DNA of 64,000 bases from Treponema sp. J25 (GTDB lineage Bacteria > Spirochaetota > Spirochaetia > Treponematales > Breznakiellaceae), in NCBI RefSeq assembly GCF_004343725.1, contig NZ_PTQW01000037.1, forward strand, positions 17,393 through 81,392, read 5' to 3'. A model generated the notes under the pieces. It was given only the letters and a program-made list of their open reading frames with translations. It was not told the DNA's origin and made no database searches. Position 1 is the first letter of the stretch. Each line of letters opens with the position of its first letter. Below, in pieces: positions 7,661 to 17,542 of the stretch. The position numbers and the translations under genes were made by a program.

Positions 7661-8293
7661 TTAGAAGCCCGCTTTTCCTGTCCCCTCAAGGGTAAGAAGC
7701 CATCGTTTTTTTTCTATTCCACCGGAATAACCACCCAGGGCTCCTTCGGTACCTATTACTCGATGACAGGGAATCACCAGGGGGAGGGGATTCGCACCAC
7801 ACGCATTCCCTACCGCCCGGGCATACCCTCGAGAAAGGCCAAGCCGTTCCGCTAGTTCCCCGTACGAGCAGGTACTTCCATAGGGAATCTGGAGCAAAGT
7901 CTGCCATACCTTCTGTTGGAAGGGAGTTCCCAGTCGGAGATCAGAAGAAAAAACTGCCAGGGGGAGAGAAAAATCCCTTCGAAGTCCCTTAAAATATTCC
8001 TCTATTTGCTGGGTTGCCATAGAAAGGAGGGGACTCGTTTCTTTACGAAGGGGAACCCCGAGAGGGATTTTAAAAATCCCTTCATAGGCCATCGCCTTTT
8101 GTCCCAATTCATGTTCCGGAAGGAACGCAAGACACCATAGGGTTTCCCGTTCTTTTTCTGCCACTGCAACTATCCCAAGAACACCAAGGGGCGTATCCGG
8201 GAGAAGGGTATACGAGAAACGTATGTTTGACCCAGTGGACCCTAGAGGAACAGATAAGCCTTTTAAAAAAGAGGTATCCCTGTTGTTTTTCAT
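7661..8293 (-). CDS. ogt: Methylated-DNA-[protein]-cysteine S-methyltransferase
   Basis: Suicide repair enzyme that moves O6-alkyl groups from guanine to its own cysteine. The active-site motif PCHRVIG is present in NPLPLVIPCHRVIG, followed by LGGYSGGIEKKRWLL, typical of Ogt/MGMT. The DNA-binding part TPFQQKVWQTLLQIPYGSTCSYGELA is intact. It has 210 residues, with a longer and poorly conserved N-terminal domain than Ogt of E. coli, and no AraC part, so it is Ogt-like rather than Ada. Divergent from the large surface protein gene; its ribosome-binding site is weak (GAAAGAA). Confidence 0.92.
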   Translation of the reverse strand: MKNNRDTSFLKGLSVPLGSTGSNIRFSYTLLPDTPLGVLGIVAVAEKERETLWCLAFLPEHELGQKAMAYEGIFKIPLGVPLRKETSPLLSMATQQIEEYFKGLRRDFSLPLAVFSSDLRLGTPFQQKVWQTLLQIPYGSTCSYGELAERLGLSRGYARAVGNACGANPLPLVIPCHRVIGTEGALGGYSGGIEKKRWLLTLEGTGKAGF

Positions 8294-8380
8294 TTTTTTC
8301 TTTCGGCTACCCTATGCGGAAAAAGAACCATTATGTATCATATATTAACCGCCGATTGTTTATAGGACAAGGAGTGTATA

Positions 8381-11300
8381 ATGGGTAGAGGGAAGTTTTT
8401 TTTAAAGTTAGGAACGTTTTTTTTATTAGGTATTTTTATAGGGAAAGTATATTGGGCAGGGGCAGAACCCCCCAATGGTCAGGACAGTGTGGTAGATCTT
8501 TTTTCACCGGTCTATGCGGGATCTGGGCTTTTTACCACCAGTACTACTAATTCTCAGGCCCTTTCTCTGAACCCTGCAACCCTCGGCTCTGCCCAGCGGA
8601 TCGTGCTGGATGTAGGGTATCTAGGAATTGCCGGCACCGGATCGGATGCGGGTTATGGGAACGCCATTTCCCTTGGGGTCGTGTATCCTACCCGGTACGC
8701 CGTTTTTGGCAGTTCCCTTCGTCTTATTACGAGTCCCTTTAACAGCATGCCCCTGGGAACTGTTTTCGGCACCGATCTGTACGTGGCCAAGGAACTCTAC
8801 CCCGGGATGTCCTTCGGTCTTGGTTTGAATCTAGGGTTAGGAAAGGACTGGACCGCGGCGGCTGACCTGGGTTTTTATCATCGTGTAGGAACGGTGGGGC
8901 CCCTCCACAACTTTAGCTGGGCCTTGAGTCTTGGGGGCCTTGGAAAAAGCTACGTCCCCAGCCCCTTTACGCTCGCCGGCGGCGTAGCCTTTGACTTTTT
9001 CCGTATCCCCGGCAAAGAGAATCGATCGGATCCTTTGGTCCTGGGGGCAGCCCTGGATCTCGGTTTGCCCGGCTTTACCAATCTAACGGGGAAACTTGGC
9101 CTGTCCGCTACTATTGCCCGCTTTATCACTATTTCTTCCGCCACGGGTTTTAACGTTCGGGAAAGTCTTGCAGGGAAAGGCCCCTCTTTTATTCCATCCG
9201 TAGGGATCACCGCTAACTTCAAACTGAACGGAGATACTACTAAAGAAGGCGCCCTCCCACGGGAAGGAGAGATGGCCACAAGTCTTGCGGTAAAGCCCCT
9301 CTATCCAGATATCATGGCCGTGGGCGCAGGTCTTACCTGGACCCTGGGGGTAGCTGATACAAAGGGACCTGTTATCACCATAGACTATCCAGAGACCCGC
9401 TACATATCTCCCAATAACGATGGAAAGGCGGATGTACTGGAATTTCCCATTTCTATTACCGATAGCCGCTATGTGGCTTCCTGGGAATTTACCATTCTGA
9501 ACCAGGACAACCAGGTAGTGCGGACCTACCGAAACAAAGAGCGCCGACCTGAAACCCAGGGGGTACGGAACATAATCGATCGGATCCTCGATGTAAAATC
9601 AGGGGTCGAAGTTCCCGCCACCCTTCGCTGGGATGGCATCTTAGACGATGGATCCCTTGCTCCCGATGGCAACTACTTCTTTAAGGTTAGCGCTAAGGAC
9701 GACAACGGCAACGAGAGTACTTCCGCAACTTACCAGGTGGTGGTAGACAATACGGCCCCGGTTGTTCGGATTATCCGGGCCGGGGGAAACACGGACCTGA
9801 ATCAACTTAAAATCTTTTCTCCCGATGGAGATGGAAACAAGGATACCTTTGAAATTGTTCTAGAAGGTTCTATCGAAGATAGATGGGAAGGGGGAATATT
9901 CAACGCCGCAGGGGCCCTGGTTCGAAGCTTTAATTTCACCAATGCAAGTCCTGCGGGAACCAGCACCACCGCCCCGGCAAGTCTTATCTGGAACGGGAAG
10001 AACGACACGGGACAGATCGTCCCCGATGGGGTATATACCTATCGGATAAGCGCCACAGACCGGGCCCAGAACACGGGGAGCACCGAGTTAGGCAATATCA
10101 TCATAAACACCGAGCGGCCGGTGGTAAGTCTGCTCATCAACGAAGGCTTCTTCTCACCAAACGGAGATGGAATAAAGGATACCCTGGTGTTAAGTCCGGG
10201 GGTTCCGGTAAAAGAAGGGATAACCCGCTGGGATCTAAGCATTTTGGATGGTGCTGGCGCGGTACGGCGAATCTTTGAAGGCACCACGATGGCTCCACCG
10301 GCCCAGGTCATTTTTGATGGAAAATCAGGAGAGGGGGCCCTCTTACCCGAAGGGACGTATCAGGCCCAATTACGGGTTACCTACCAGAACGGCCATGTGG
10401 CGGTTACCAAATCGCCTTCTTTTGTGCTCGATATAACCGCCCCAACGGCCCGGGTGGTGGCATCCTATCCGGCCTTCTCTCCCAACAACGACGGGAACCT
10501 AGACGAAATGGAGTTTACCCAGGATAGTAGCGAAGAAATCCAGTGGACCGGCGAAATTCGCCTGGTGCAGGAAGCAGGAAAGGCCCCGGTGGCAAGCCGA
10601 ACCGGTGAAGGGACAGGGATCCTGGTCCGGACCTTCTCTTTCAGTGGAAAGGTAGATCCCCGCATCACCTGGGATGGTCGGGATTCTCAGGGGCGACCGG
10701 TGCCTGATGGCGTGTATGAATATCGGCTGGTCAGTATCGATAGGGCCGGAAACCGGGGTACTTCCAACGCGGTGCAGTTTACCCTTACCACCGTTGACAC
10801 ACCAGTACTCGTGAATACCGATAGTCGGGCATTCTCGCCAAACGGAGATAGGGTAAAAGATACAATCACCATTATTCCCCAACTCCAGGTAACCGAAGGA
10901 ATCGCGAACTGGCGGCTTGAAATTTTAGACAGCCAGAATACGCCGGTCCGCATCTTTGAAGGACGAAACACGGCGCCCCAAAACACCGTATGGGATGGTA
11001 AAAACACCGCTGGCACGGTGGTTCCCGATGGAAAATATACGGCCCGTTTACAGATTCGTTATGTGGCAGGGAATCAGCCAGTAGCAAGTTCCCTCCCCTT
11101 CACCGTAGATACCCAGGCCCCACAAATAGAACTCTCTGTACCGTATACGCTCTTCTCACCGAACAACGATGGGAATCGGGACTTCCTCCCCATTCAAGTT
11201 CGGACCCCCGGGAACGATACGTGGACCTTGAGTATCCTTAACCAGAATCGACAGATAGTCCAGAGCTGGGAATGGAGGGGGGCTGCTCCCGATATTCGCT

Positions 11301-12538
11301 GGAACGGAACTGATAGGGCGGGAAATCAGACCGCCGACGGGACCTACTCTATCGTTGCAAGCAGCACCGACGAAGCGGGCAACACCACAAGCCGAACCAT
11401 CGAAGGCATCGTCATGGATAGCCGCGTTCCCCGGGCCTTCCTTACCGCCTCTACCCAGGCTATTTCTCCCAATGGTGATGGTGTAGCGGATACGGTAAAC
11501 TTCTCCATAGTCCTTACCTTAAAGGATGGCATTGAAAGCTGGAAGCTGGAACTTCTTACTGAACAGGGAACCAGTCACCGTATTCTAGGAACCTCTGTTC
11601 CTACCACAGGAACGGCCACCGGAAGCGGCAGCCCGGCCCAGGGCTCGGCACCAGCAATTCGAACCGCCCCGATCCCCCCGGAAACTCTTAGCTGGGACGG
11701 GCGGGATGCCGCTGGAGTGGTAAGAGAAGGCACCTACCAACCCCGCCTTACGGTAAAATATGCCAAGGGTGACCAGATAGAGATCATGGGTGCACCGATC
11801 TTAGTAGATATCACTGGTCCGGTATTGAGTCTTTCTACGCGACCCCAGTACTTTAGTCCTGATAACGACGGTGTGGATGATGAACTCTTTATCCAAATCA
11901 GTGCTCGAGACGCCTCTCCCATTGCATCTTGGTCCCTGGAAATCCGAGAACCCGAGGGGCCCAAACAGCTCTTCTATCGTCTTGAAGGACGGGGGGCTCC
12001 CACCGAACGCATTGTGTGGGATGGACGGAGCAACCGGGGTGAACTCGTGCAGGCCGCTACGGATTACCCCGTTACCCTGGTAGTGACCGACAGTCTGGGG
12101 AACACCAGTCGTCTTGAAAGTATGATCAGCGTGGACGTGCTCGTGATCCGGGAAGGGAATCTCCTTAAAATACGGGTACCCTCAATTATTTTCCGGGAGA
12201 ATGCGGCCGACTTTATCGGTGTAGCCCCTGAAAAGGTGGAAAACAACCTGCGGGTTATCCGCCGAATTGCCGAAATCCTGAATAGATTCCGGGATTACAG
12301 GGTAACCGTGGAAGGACACGCCAACCCCGTGACCCGAACAACCCGGGAGGAACGGGAAGAGCTCCAGCCCTTAAGCGAAGCCCGGGCAAAGGCGGTGATG
12401 GACCGACTCATCGAATATGGCGTGGACCGGAACCGGCTTTCCTATGTAGGACGGGGCGGAACCCAGCCCGTGGTCCGATGGGAAGACCGGGACAATTGGT
12501 GGAAGAACCGACGGGTTGAATTTATTTTGATTAAGTAA
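8381..12538 (+). CDS. Giant outer-membrane protein: barrel-like N-terminus, eight FlgD-type Ig repeats, OmpA tail
   Basis: A 1385-residue exported protein. Order: signal peptide (about 1-27); a Gly/aromatic-rich region to about 320 that looks like beta-barrel strands; eight tandem Ig-like units, each opening with a Ca-site-like S-P-(N/D)-x-D-G-x-x-D loop at about 342, 479, 590, 699, 817, 924, 1027 and 1157 and containing WDG or WNG and the PDGxY turn typical of FlgD_ig; then an OmpA/MotB-like peptidoglycan-binding domain from about 1267 (VTVEGHANP, SEARAKAVMDRLIEYGV, NRRVEFILIK). The fifth loop has Arg for Gly (NGDR). This architecture is known in spirochaetes, function unproven; an envelope scaffold linking outer membrane and murein is likely. 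Good AAGGAG site; a strong terminator follows. Confidence 0.85.
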   Translation: MGRGKFFLKLGTFFLLGIFIGKVYWAGAEPPNGQDSVVDLFSPVYAGSGLFTTSTTNSQALSLNPATLGSAQRIVLDVGYLGIAGTGSDAGYGNAISLGVVYPTRYAVFGSSLRLITSPFNSMPLGTVFGTDLYVAKELYPGMSFGLGLNLGLGKDWTAAADLGFYHRVGTVGPLHNFSWALSLGGLGKSYVPSPFTLAGGVAFDFFRIPGKENRSDPLVLGAALDLGLPGFTNLTGKLGLSATIARFITISSATGFNVRESLAGKGPSFIPSVGITANFKLNGDTTKEGALPREGEMATSLAVKPLYPDIMAVGAGLTWTLGVADTKGPVITIDYPETRYISPNNDGKADVLEFPISITDSRYVASWEFTILNQDNQVVRTYRNKERRPETQGVRNIIDRILDVKSGVEVPATLRWDGILDDGSLAPDGNYFFKVSAKDDNGNESTSATYQVVVDNTAPVVRIIRAGGNTDLNQLKIFSPDGDGNKDTFEIVLEGSIEDRWEGGIFNAAGALVRSFNFTNASPAGTSTTAPASLIWNGKNDTGQIVPDGVYTYRISATDRAQNTGSTELGNIIINTERPVVSLLINEGFFSPNGDGIKDTLVLSPGVPVKEGITRWDLSILDGAGAVRRIFEGTTMAPPAQVIFDGKSGEGALLPEGTYQAQLRVTYQNGHVAVTKSPSFVLDITAPTARVVASYPAFSPNNDGNLDEMEFTQDSSEEIQWTGEIRLVQEAGKAPVASRTGEGTGILVRTFSFSGKVDPRITWDGRDSQGRPVPDGVYEYRLVSIDRAGNRGTSNAVQFTLTTVDTPVLVNTDSRAFSPNGDRVKDTITIIPQLQVTEGIANWRLEILDSQNTPVRIFEGRNTAPQNTVWDGKNTAGTVVPDGKYTARLQIRYVAGNQPVASSLPFTVDTQAPQIELSVPYTLFSPNNDGNRDFLPIQVRTPGNDTWTLSILNQNRQIVQSWEWRGAAPDIRWNGTDRAGNQTADGTYSIVASSTDEAGNTTSRTIEGIVMDSRVPRAFLTASTQAISPNGDGVADTVNFSIVLTLKDGIESWKLELLTEQGTSHRILGTSVPTTGTATGSGSPAQGSAPAIRTAPIPPETLSWDGRDAAGVVREGTYQPRLTVKYAKGDQIEIMGAPILVDITGPVLSLSTRPQYFSPDNDGVDDELFIQISARDASPIASWSLEIREPEGPKQLFYRLEGRGAPTERIVWDGRSNRGELVQAATDYPVTLVVTDSLGNTSRLESMISVDVLVIREGNLLKIRVPSIIFRENAADFIGVAPEKVENNLRVIRRIAEILNRFRDYRVTVEGHANPVTRTTREEREELQPLSEARAKAVMDRLIEYGVDRNRLSYVGRGGTQPVVRWEDRDNWWKNRRVEFILIK

Positions 12539-12588
12539 AATAGCTTGTCTTTGCGGTAGAGCTCCTTTGTGGCAGCTCTGCCTTTGTA

Positions 12589-12620
12589 AAGGGCCGGGTA
12601 AAACCGGCCCTTATTTTTTC
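12589..12620 (+). terminator. Rho-independent terminator
   Basis: AAGGGCCGG and CCGGCCCTT form a 9-bp stem around a 6-base loop, followed by ATTTTTT. It ends the giant surface-protein transcript. The downstream arm overlaps the stop codon of the convergent methyltransferase gene. Confidence 0.85.
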
Positions 12621-13474
12621 CCTACCACTATCAAGGTTTGAGCATCCTGATCATAGGGCCGAAGATTCCAACTCCCATAGACCTCAATATCTTCAAAACC
12701 CGCATCCGATAAAAGGTGTATTAATTCGGCGGCGCTATATAAACGCTGACAAAAACGTTTTTCGTAGCGGTTCCCCGCCGTATCAATAAGTATCCAGTGG
12801 TTTTCCAGAAGCCGCCAGGCATCAAGAATGCGATAACGGGTAAGCACGGTATAGCCAGAGCGTTCAAACCATTCACCTTCTATGAAATCCCGGGCTTCGA
12901 TTTCCTTGCTCAGGGTTTCTAGAATATACCTTCCTCCTTTCTTTAAAGAATCGTAGGCATTTTGCACCACGAGCATATCATCTTCGGGATCGTCAAAATA
13001 CCCAAAGGAAGTATAGAGGTTCACCACTCCATCAAAACGATCAGGCCGTTGAAAGAGCCGCACATCCTGTCGGACCAATTCCAGCGGAACCCCCACAGTG
13101 CGGGCACTTTCGGCCGCCGCCTCGAGGTACGATGGGGTAATATCCACACCGGTTACCCGGGCTCCTTGCAAGGCAAGTTCCACCGCGATTCGACCAGTAC
13201 CGCAGCATTGATCCAGAATCTCTAAAGGTTCAGCAGGCTCCTCCCCCTGCGGGATATTCGTTTTTATCCTGGAAGAGGATGCCCCTTTTTCCGCATTTCC
13301 CTCTGAGGGAGGATTCCCCGCAGGTGTTCCCCGTCGAAGAAATTCTACAATTCGTTTAACCACAAGGGGAACTTCCTGCCAGCGGGCCTCATCAAAAATT
13401 ATCGGAGCAAAACGCTGCCAGAATTGTTCATCCTCAAACCACGATTCAGAGTGGGGTGTCTTTTCACCTTTCAT
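12611..13474 (-). CDS. SAM-dependent class I methyltransferase
   Basis: A 287-residue Rossmann-fold methyltransferase of unknown substrate. Motif I is ILDQCCGTGRIAVELA (residues about 86-101), the acidic end of strand 2 is VTGVDITPSYL and motif II is RFDGVVNLYTSFGYF. The N-terminal part FEDEQFWQRFAPIIFDEARW resembles methyltransferases annotated as type 11/25. About 35 extra residues before motif I (47-82) are low in complexity and match a nested inverted repeat in the DNA (13246-13324). Clear ribosome-binding site (GGGAGG). A likely promoter overlaps that of the divergent manC. Confidence 0.85.
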   Translation of the reverse strand: MKGEKTPHSESWFEDEQFWQRFAPIIFDEARWQEVPLVVKRIVEFLRRGTPAGNPPSEGNAEKGASSSRIKTNIPQGEEPAEPLEILDQCCGTGRIAVELALQGARVTGVDITPSYLEAAAESARTVGVPLELVRQDVRLFQRPDRFDGVVNLYTSFGYFDDPEDDMLVVQNAYDSLKKGGRYILETLSKEIEARDFIEGEWFERSGYTVLTRYRILDAWRLLENHWILIDTAGNRYEKRFCQRLYSAAELIHLLSDAGFEDIEVYGSWNLRPYDQDAQTLIVVGKK

Positions 13475-13489
13475 AGGGCCTCCCTGGTT

Positions 13490-13526
13490 GCGAGATAGAA
13501 GGAGTATAGCGTATAATCAAGGAATG
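13490..13526 (+). promoter_or_regulatory. Predicted leaderless promoter of manC
   Basis: TTGCGA (13490-13495), a 16-base spacer and a consensus TATAAT (13512-13517), then six bases (CAAGGA) and the ATG at 13524. AAGGA touches the ATG too closely to act as a Shine-Dalgarno site. Transcription should begin at or within a base of the start codon. Confidence 0.6.
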
Positions 13527-14657
13527 TTTAACGATAGTATTATACTCGCCGGTGGATCGGGAACCCGTCTGTGGCCCGCCAGTAACACCCATAAACCGAA
13601 ACAATTTTTGCAGACCCCCCGGGGCACAACCCTTTTTGAAGAAGCCCTCGAGCGGGCCTTTGCGATAACAGAACCGGAAGGAAGGGTTGTGGTCGTCTGC
13701 GGTAAGACCCACATTCCCCATATTGTAGCCTCCTGTACGGAACTTCCTGTAGAGCAACGAAAACGCCTCGTGCTTATTCCCGAACCCTTTGCCCGGAATA
13801 CCGCCCCCGCTATCACCTGCGCCGTTCGCTACCTGGAATTTCTCCATGGGAAAAAAGAAAGCACCGCCCTGGTGCTCACGAGCGATCATATTATGGGCCC
13901 CCTCGAAACCTTTGTGGAGGATGCAGATGCGGCAAGTTTCCTGGCCCAGCACCATGCCCTCGTGGTATTTGGGATTCCCCCCCGTCATCCTGAAACCGGA
14001 TATGGCTATATCGAAGCGGGGGCTTCCCTTACTACTCCCCAAAACCTCACCAATACCTACCAGGTAAAATCTTTCCGGGAAAAACCGGATCGCCCTACCG
14101 CAGAAACATTCCTTAAACAGGGGAACTTTTTCTGGAACTCCGGTATGTTCGCCTTTTCGGTTTCCCAATTCAAGGAAAACCTCCGGAAATATGCGCCCGT
14201 CATCATGGAATCCTTTAAGCAACTCACGGATCCGACAACTGATGCGTCCATGTGGCAGATTGAGTACGAGGTTCCCCTCCTGCAACGATGGAAAGGACTT
14301 GAAAAAAGTTATGAACAGTGCCCTTCTATATCTATTGATTATGCCCTCGCAGAAAAATGCCGCGATGTGGCGGTGGTCCAGGCCCGCTTTTCCTGGACCG
14401 ATGTAGGTTCCTGGGATGAATATGCCCGCCTCTTTTCTAATTCATCGGGGACAGTATATAGTTTTAAGGCGGAAAATTGTTTTGTAGACAGTGATTTCCC
14501 CGTGGCCCTCTGTGGGGTGGAGGATCTTCTGGTGGTGGGGCGTAAAAATCCCGAAACGGGCACCCCGGTGGTCCTTATCTGTAAACGGGGGGATACTCAG
14601 GGAGTAAAAGACATTGTAGAGCAAATCAAATCCGATCATCGGACTGATTTATTATAA
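13524..14657 (+). CDS. manC: Mannose-1-phosphate guanylyltransferase
   Basis: Makes GDP-mannose from mannose-1-phosphate and GTP for glycan or exopolysaccharide synthesis. The nucleotidyltransferase signature is at the very start (IILAGGSGTRLWPASN, then KPKQFLQ), with EKPDRPTAE and NFFWNSGMF in the middle and SWTDVGSWDEY near the sugar site. The 377 residues cover only the transferase and a short tail, without the phosphomannose isomerase domain of long bifunctional forms. The start is set by family alignment and by the promoter ending six bases before it. The symbol follows common use for this family. Confidence 0.88.
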   Translation: MFNDSIILAGGSGTRLWPASNTHKPKQFLQTPRGTTLFEEALERAFAITEPEGRVVVVCGKTHIPHIVASCTELPVEQRKRLVLIPEPFARNTAPAITCAVRYLEFLHGKKESTALVLTSDHIMGPLETFVEDADAASFLAQHHALVVFGIPPRHPETGYGYIEAGASLTTPQNLTNTYQVKSFREKPDRPTAETFLKQGNFFWNSGMFAFSVSQFKENLRKYAPVIMESFKQLTDPTTDASMWQIEYEVPLLQRWKGLEKSYEQCPSISIDYALAEKCRDVAVVQARFSWTDVGSWDEYARLFSNSSGTVYSFKAENCFVDSDFPVALCGVEDLLVVGRKNPETGTPVVLICKRGDTQGVKDIVEQIKSDHRTDLL

Positions 14658-14722
14658 ATTGATCTTGTTTTCCCGAAAAATCTGGGGAAACAGGCCATCT
14701 ATTCAAAACAACTGGAGGAGAT

Positions 14723-16060
14723 ATGGTTATTCTTACGTTAAACTGTGGTTCTTCATCTGCCAAATATCAGGTGTATGATTGGGAAAAACAGGATGTGCTT
14801 GCGGTGGGGATTGTCGAACGGGTTACCCAGGGAGGTTCCTTTATCACCCATCGGGCAAAAGGAAAAGAGGAATTTACCCTGAATCAGGATTGCCCCACCC
14901 ATGTAGATGCGGTAGAGCTCATCATCAAGATTCTCACCGATCCTACCCATGGGGTCATCCATGACATGGGGATGATTAAAGCGGTGGGACACCGGGTAGT
15001 CCACGGGGGCTCCAAATTCACCAAATCGGTGATCGTTACCGATGAGGTACTCCAGACCTTCCGGGAAGTTTCCGATTTAGCCCCCCTTCACAATCCCGCA
15101 AACATCATGGGTATTGAGGCAGCCCGAAAGGTTCTGCCCTCGGTTCCCCACTGTGCCATCATGGACACGGCCTGGCACCAGACCATGCCGGCTTCAAGCT
15201 ACATCTATGCCCTACCTGCAGAATGGCACGAAAAATACCAGGTCCGTCGGTATGGCTTCCATGGCACAAGCTTTTTGTATACCTCTAAGCGGGCAGCGGT
15301 GCTTCTCGGAAAGGACTTCCATCAATGTAACCTCATCATCGCCCACCTCGGAAACGGGGCTTCCATCAATGCCGTAAAAGACGGCTGTTCCTTTGATACT
15401 TCCATGGGGCTTTCCCCCCTGGAAGGGCTTGTCATGGGAAGCCGCTGCGGTGATATTGATCCGGCCATTCCCTTCTACATGATGCGCGTGGCGGGGCTTA
15501 CCGCCACCGAAGTAGAAAATATGATGAACAAGAAATCGGGGCTTCTGGGACTTACCGGCGGCCGGTTCACCGATCGGCGGGATATTCAAGCGGCGGTAGA
15601 GAAGGGAGACAAACAGGCAGAACTCGCCCAAGACGTGGAGGCGTACCGGGTAAAGAAGTACATCGGTGCCTATATGGCCGCCCTCGGCCGGGTGGATGCC
15701 CTGGTCTTTACCGCAGGGGCTGGTGAGATGGCCCCCTTTATCAGGAAAAAAATCCTTGCCGGCCTTGAACCGCTGGGAATCGTCTACGATCCCCAAAAGA
15801 ACGAAATTGCCCGGACCCGAAACGCAGAAACCAACATCGCTGCTAAAGATTCTAAGATTCCCATCTTCATTATCCCCACCGATGAAGAGCTCGTGATGAC
15901 CGAAGACGCCTACGCCCTTATGAAAGGCACCTACGACATTCACACCCGCTTTACCTATACCTTCCAGAAACGGGACTACGTAAACAAGTCCCGAGAAGAG
16001 GCCCTCCAGCGGGATCTGCAGAAGAATCCTGCCCTGGCTTCTATTATCGTGCGGCCTTGA
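14723..16060 (+). CDS. ackA: Acetate kinase
   Basis: Converts acetyl phosphate and ADP to acetate and ATP, the energy-yielding step of fermentation. Signatures: [16 protein letters not shown] at the N-terminus (acetokinase signature 1), [41 protein letters not shown] and the GFHGTS substrate loop. It has 445 residues against about 400 in E. coli; the excess is mainly a C-terminal extension after [11 protein letters not shown]. Strong site (GGAGGAG). The pta partner is not in the window. A weak hairpin at 14665-14692 lies in the leader. Confidence 0.96.
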   Translation: MVILTLNCGSSSAKYQVYDWEKQDVLAVGIVERVTQGGSFITHRAKGKEEFTLNQDCPTHVDAVELIIKILTDPTHGVIHDMGMIKAVGHRVVHGGSKFTKSVIVTDEVLQTFREVSDLAPLHNPANIMGIEAARKVLPSVPHCAIMDTAWHQTMPASSYIYALPAEWHEKYQVRRYGFHGTSFLYTSKRAAVLLGKDFHQCNLIIAHLGNGASINAVKDGCSFDTSMGLSPLEGLVMGSRCGDIDPAIPFYMMRVAGLTATEVENMMNKKSGLLGLTGGRFTDRRDIQAAVEKGDKQAELAQDVEAYRVKKYIGAYMAALGRVDALVFTAGAGEMAPFIRKKILAGLEPLGIVYDPQKNEIARTRNAETNIAAKDSKIPIFIIPTDEELVMTEDAYALMKGTYDIHTRFTYTFQKRDYVNKSREEALQRDLQKNPALASIIVRP

Positions 16061-16104
16061 TACGATAGGGCGCTGAACAAGGAAGAAGGGAGGAAGAAAG
16101 GGCT

Positions 16105-17367
16105 GTGTCATCAAGTAAAAATGTGGAACTCCTGGGGATTGGGAATGCCATGGTAGACGTGTTTGGCACTATTTCCCAGGTCAAGCTTACAGAGATTCTG
16201 GAGCAGGCCGGTCAGGATCCCCACAAACGACACGTAAGCTGGGAAACCATCCAGGCCCTGGATGCCCACCTTTCCCAGCCCTTGCGTACCGCCGGTGGGG
16301 GAGCGGCAAATACGGTGAAACTTGTCGCTCGGCTCGGCATTCCGAGCGCCTTCGTCGGCGCCGTAGGAACCAGTGCTCCCGCTGAGGCCGCCCAACAGCC
16401 AGACCCCTCGCGGTTTTTGAAGGCCCCTCTTACGGGAAGCGAAAAAGGCCCCTGGGACGAAGGAGGACAGCTTTTTGAGCAGGAACTCCGTGAGGCCGGG
16501 GTGGAAACCCATCTTGTCCCTGGAGAGGGGCCGACCGGCATGTGTCTTATCCTTTCGGTAACCAATGAAGGGGCATCTTCTTTTGAAGGGACCGAAACAA
16601 GAAGGGGAGGAAAAAACGAAGGGCCTTCCCTCCTAGCCAATCCTCTGACAAGGAGTCTTTTTTCCGCGGTAGGGGGGCTTTTCTCTTTTTTAGTTAAAAA
16701 TAGGGGGCTTTCTTTGCCCCAGCGCATCTACGCCTTTCCCGGAGCCGCGACATCCCTTTCTCTGCAGCACATACCCCTCTCCCTTATCCGCTTTTCCACG
16801 GTGGTTCTTGTGGATGGGTACCTGTTGTCTAAACAAGAGCTCATTCAGGAGATAGTACAGCAGGCAGACAAATTCGGCACCGTCATTGCCATGGATGTGG
16901 GGAACACTGCCTTAGTCCAGGAACATGCCCATTTTATCGAAAAGCTCTGTCGTGAACGGCCCCTCATGCTTTTCATGAATGAAGAAGAGGCCCACCACTT
17001 CTGTATTCGTCTTAATCCCCGGCTTGGCACCGAGGAACATCCTTCCGAGGAAGAACTCTATGAACCCCTGCGATCTCTTACCCGTCACCATATCTTTCCC
17101 ATCATAGGGGTAAAACGGGGTGCCCAGGGGGCCCTTATCTTTGCGGGGGGGGAAGAATATCATTCCCGTACGGTGCCTCGCTATCCCCGGGATACCACCG
17201 GTGCGGGCGATGCCTTTGCGGCCGGATTTATCGGTGGATGGCTTCGGGGCAAGTCCCTTGCCGAATGCGCCACCCTCGGAAACCAGCTGGCGGGCAAAAT
17301 CATCAGGGTTTACGGCACTAAGCTCGCATCCCACCCCCTGCGAGAAATAGCTAAAAAACTCCGGTAA
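16105..17367 (+). CDS. PfkB-family sugar/nucleoside kinase
   Basis: ATP-dependent kinase of the ribokinase/PfkB fold. The N-terminal GIGNAMVDVFG and GGGAANTVKLVARLG match substrate-binding signature 1; the C-terminal RDTTGAGDAFAAGFIGG carries the catalytic Asp and anion hole. The general pattern resembles adenosine kinase-like members, but the substrate cannot be assigned. At 420 residues it is about 100 longer than usual, because of two inserts (about 88-122 and 155-200) of low-complexity sequence. GTG start with GGGAGG 11 bases upstream. Follows ackA by 44 bases and may be co-transcribed. Confidence 0.85.
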   Translation: MSSSKNVELLGIGNAMVDVFGTISQVKLTEILEQAGQDPHKRHVSWETIQALDAHLSQPLRTAGGGAANTVKLVARLGIPSAFVGAVGTSAPAEAAQQPDPSRFLKAPLTGSEKGPWDEGGQLFEQELREAGVETHLVPGEGPTGMCLILSVTNEGASSFEGTETRRGGKNEGPSLLANPLTRSLFSAVGGLFSFLVKNRGLSLPQRIYAFPGAATSLSLQHIPLSLIRFSTVVLVDGYLLSKQELIQEIVQQADKFGTVIAMDVGNTALVQEHAHFIEKLCRERPLMLFMNEEEAHHFCIRLNPRLGTEEHPSEEELYEPLRSLTRHHIFPIIGVKRGAQGALIFAGGEEYHSRTVPRYPRDTTGAGDAFAAGFIGGWLRGKSLAECATLGNQLAGKIIRVYGTKLASHPLREIAKKLR

Positions 17368-17542
17368 TGTCCCTCATGAGGGCTCGCTCAAGACCAAGGG
17401 TCACCCTTTCCGAAGGGCACCGGGGATAGGGCTATTCCACCCGGCGCCACTACAAGTCTTCCCCCGGGGAAAAGTCTTTACTTCGAGCCCCAAAAGCAGA
17501 ACAAGGGTTTTCTCCCCGGTACAGTAAGTATGGCGACCAATT

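Noticed and set aside
13464..14285. A 273-codon open frame antisense to manC.
   Set aside because: It shadows a clear nucleotidyltransferase and its product shows no recognisable domain.
14665..14692. Weak hairpin (TGTTTTCCC with GGGGAAACA) as the manC terminator.
   Set aside because: The pairing needs a bulge or wobble and there is no T-tract; it was noted only in the ackA entry.
15212..16114. A 300-codon open frame antisense to acetate kinase.
   Set aside because: It lies wholly opposite a conserved gene, has no family pattern and arises from G+C-rich third positions.
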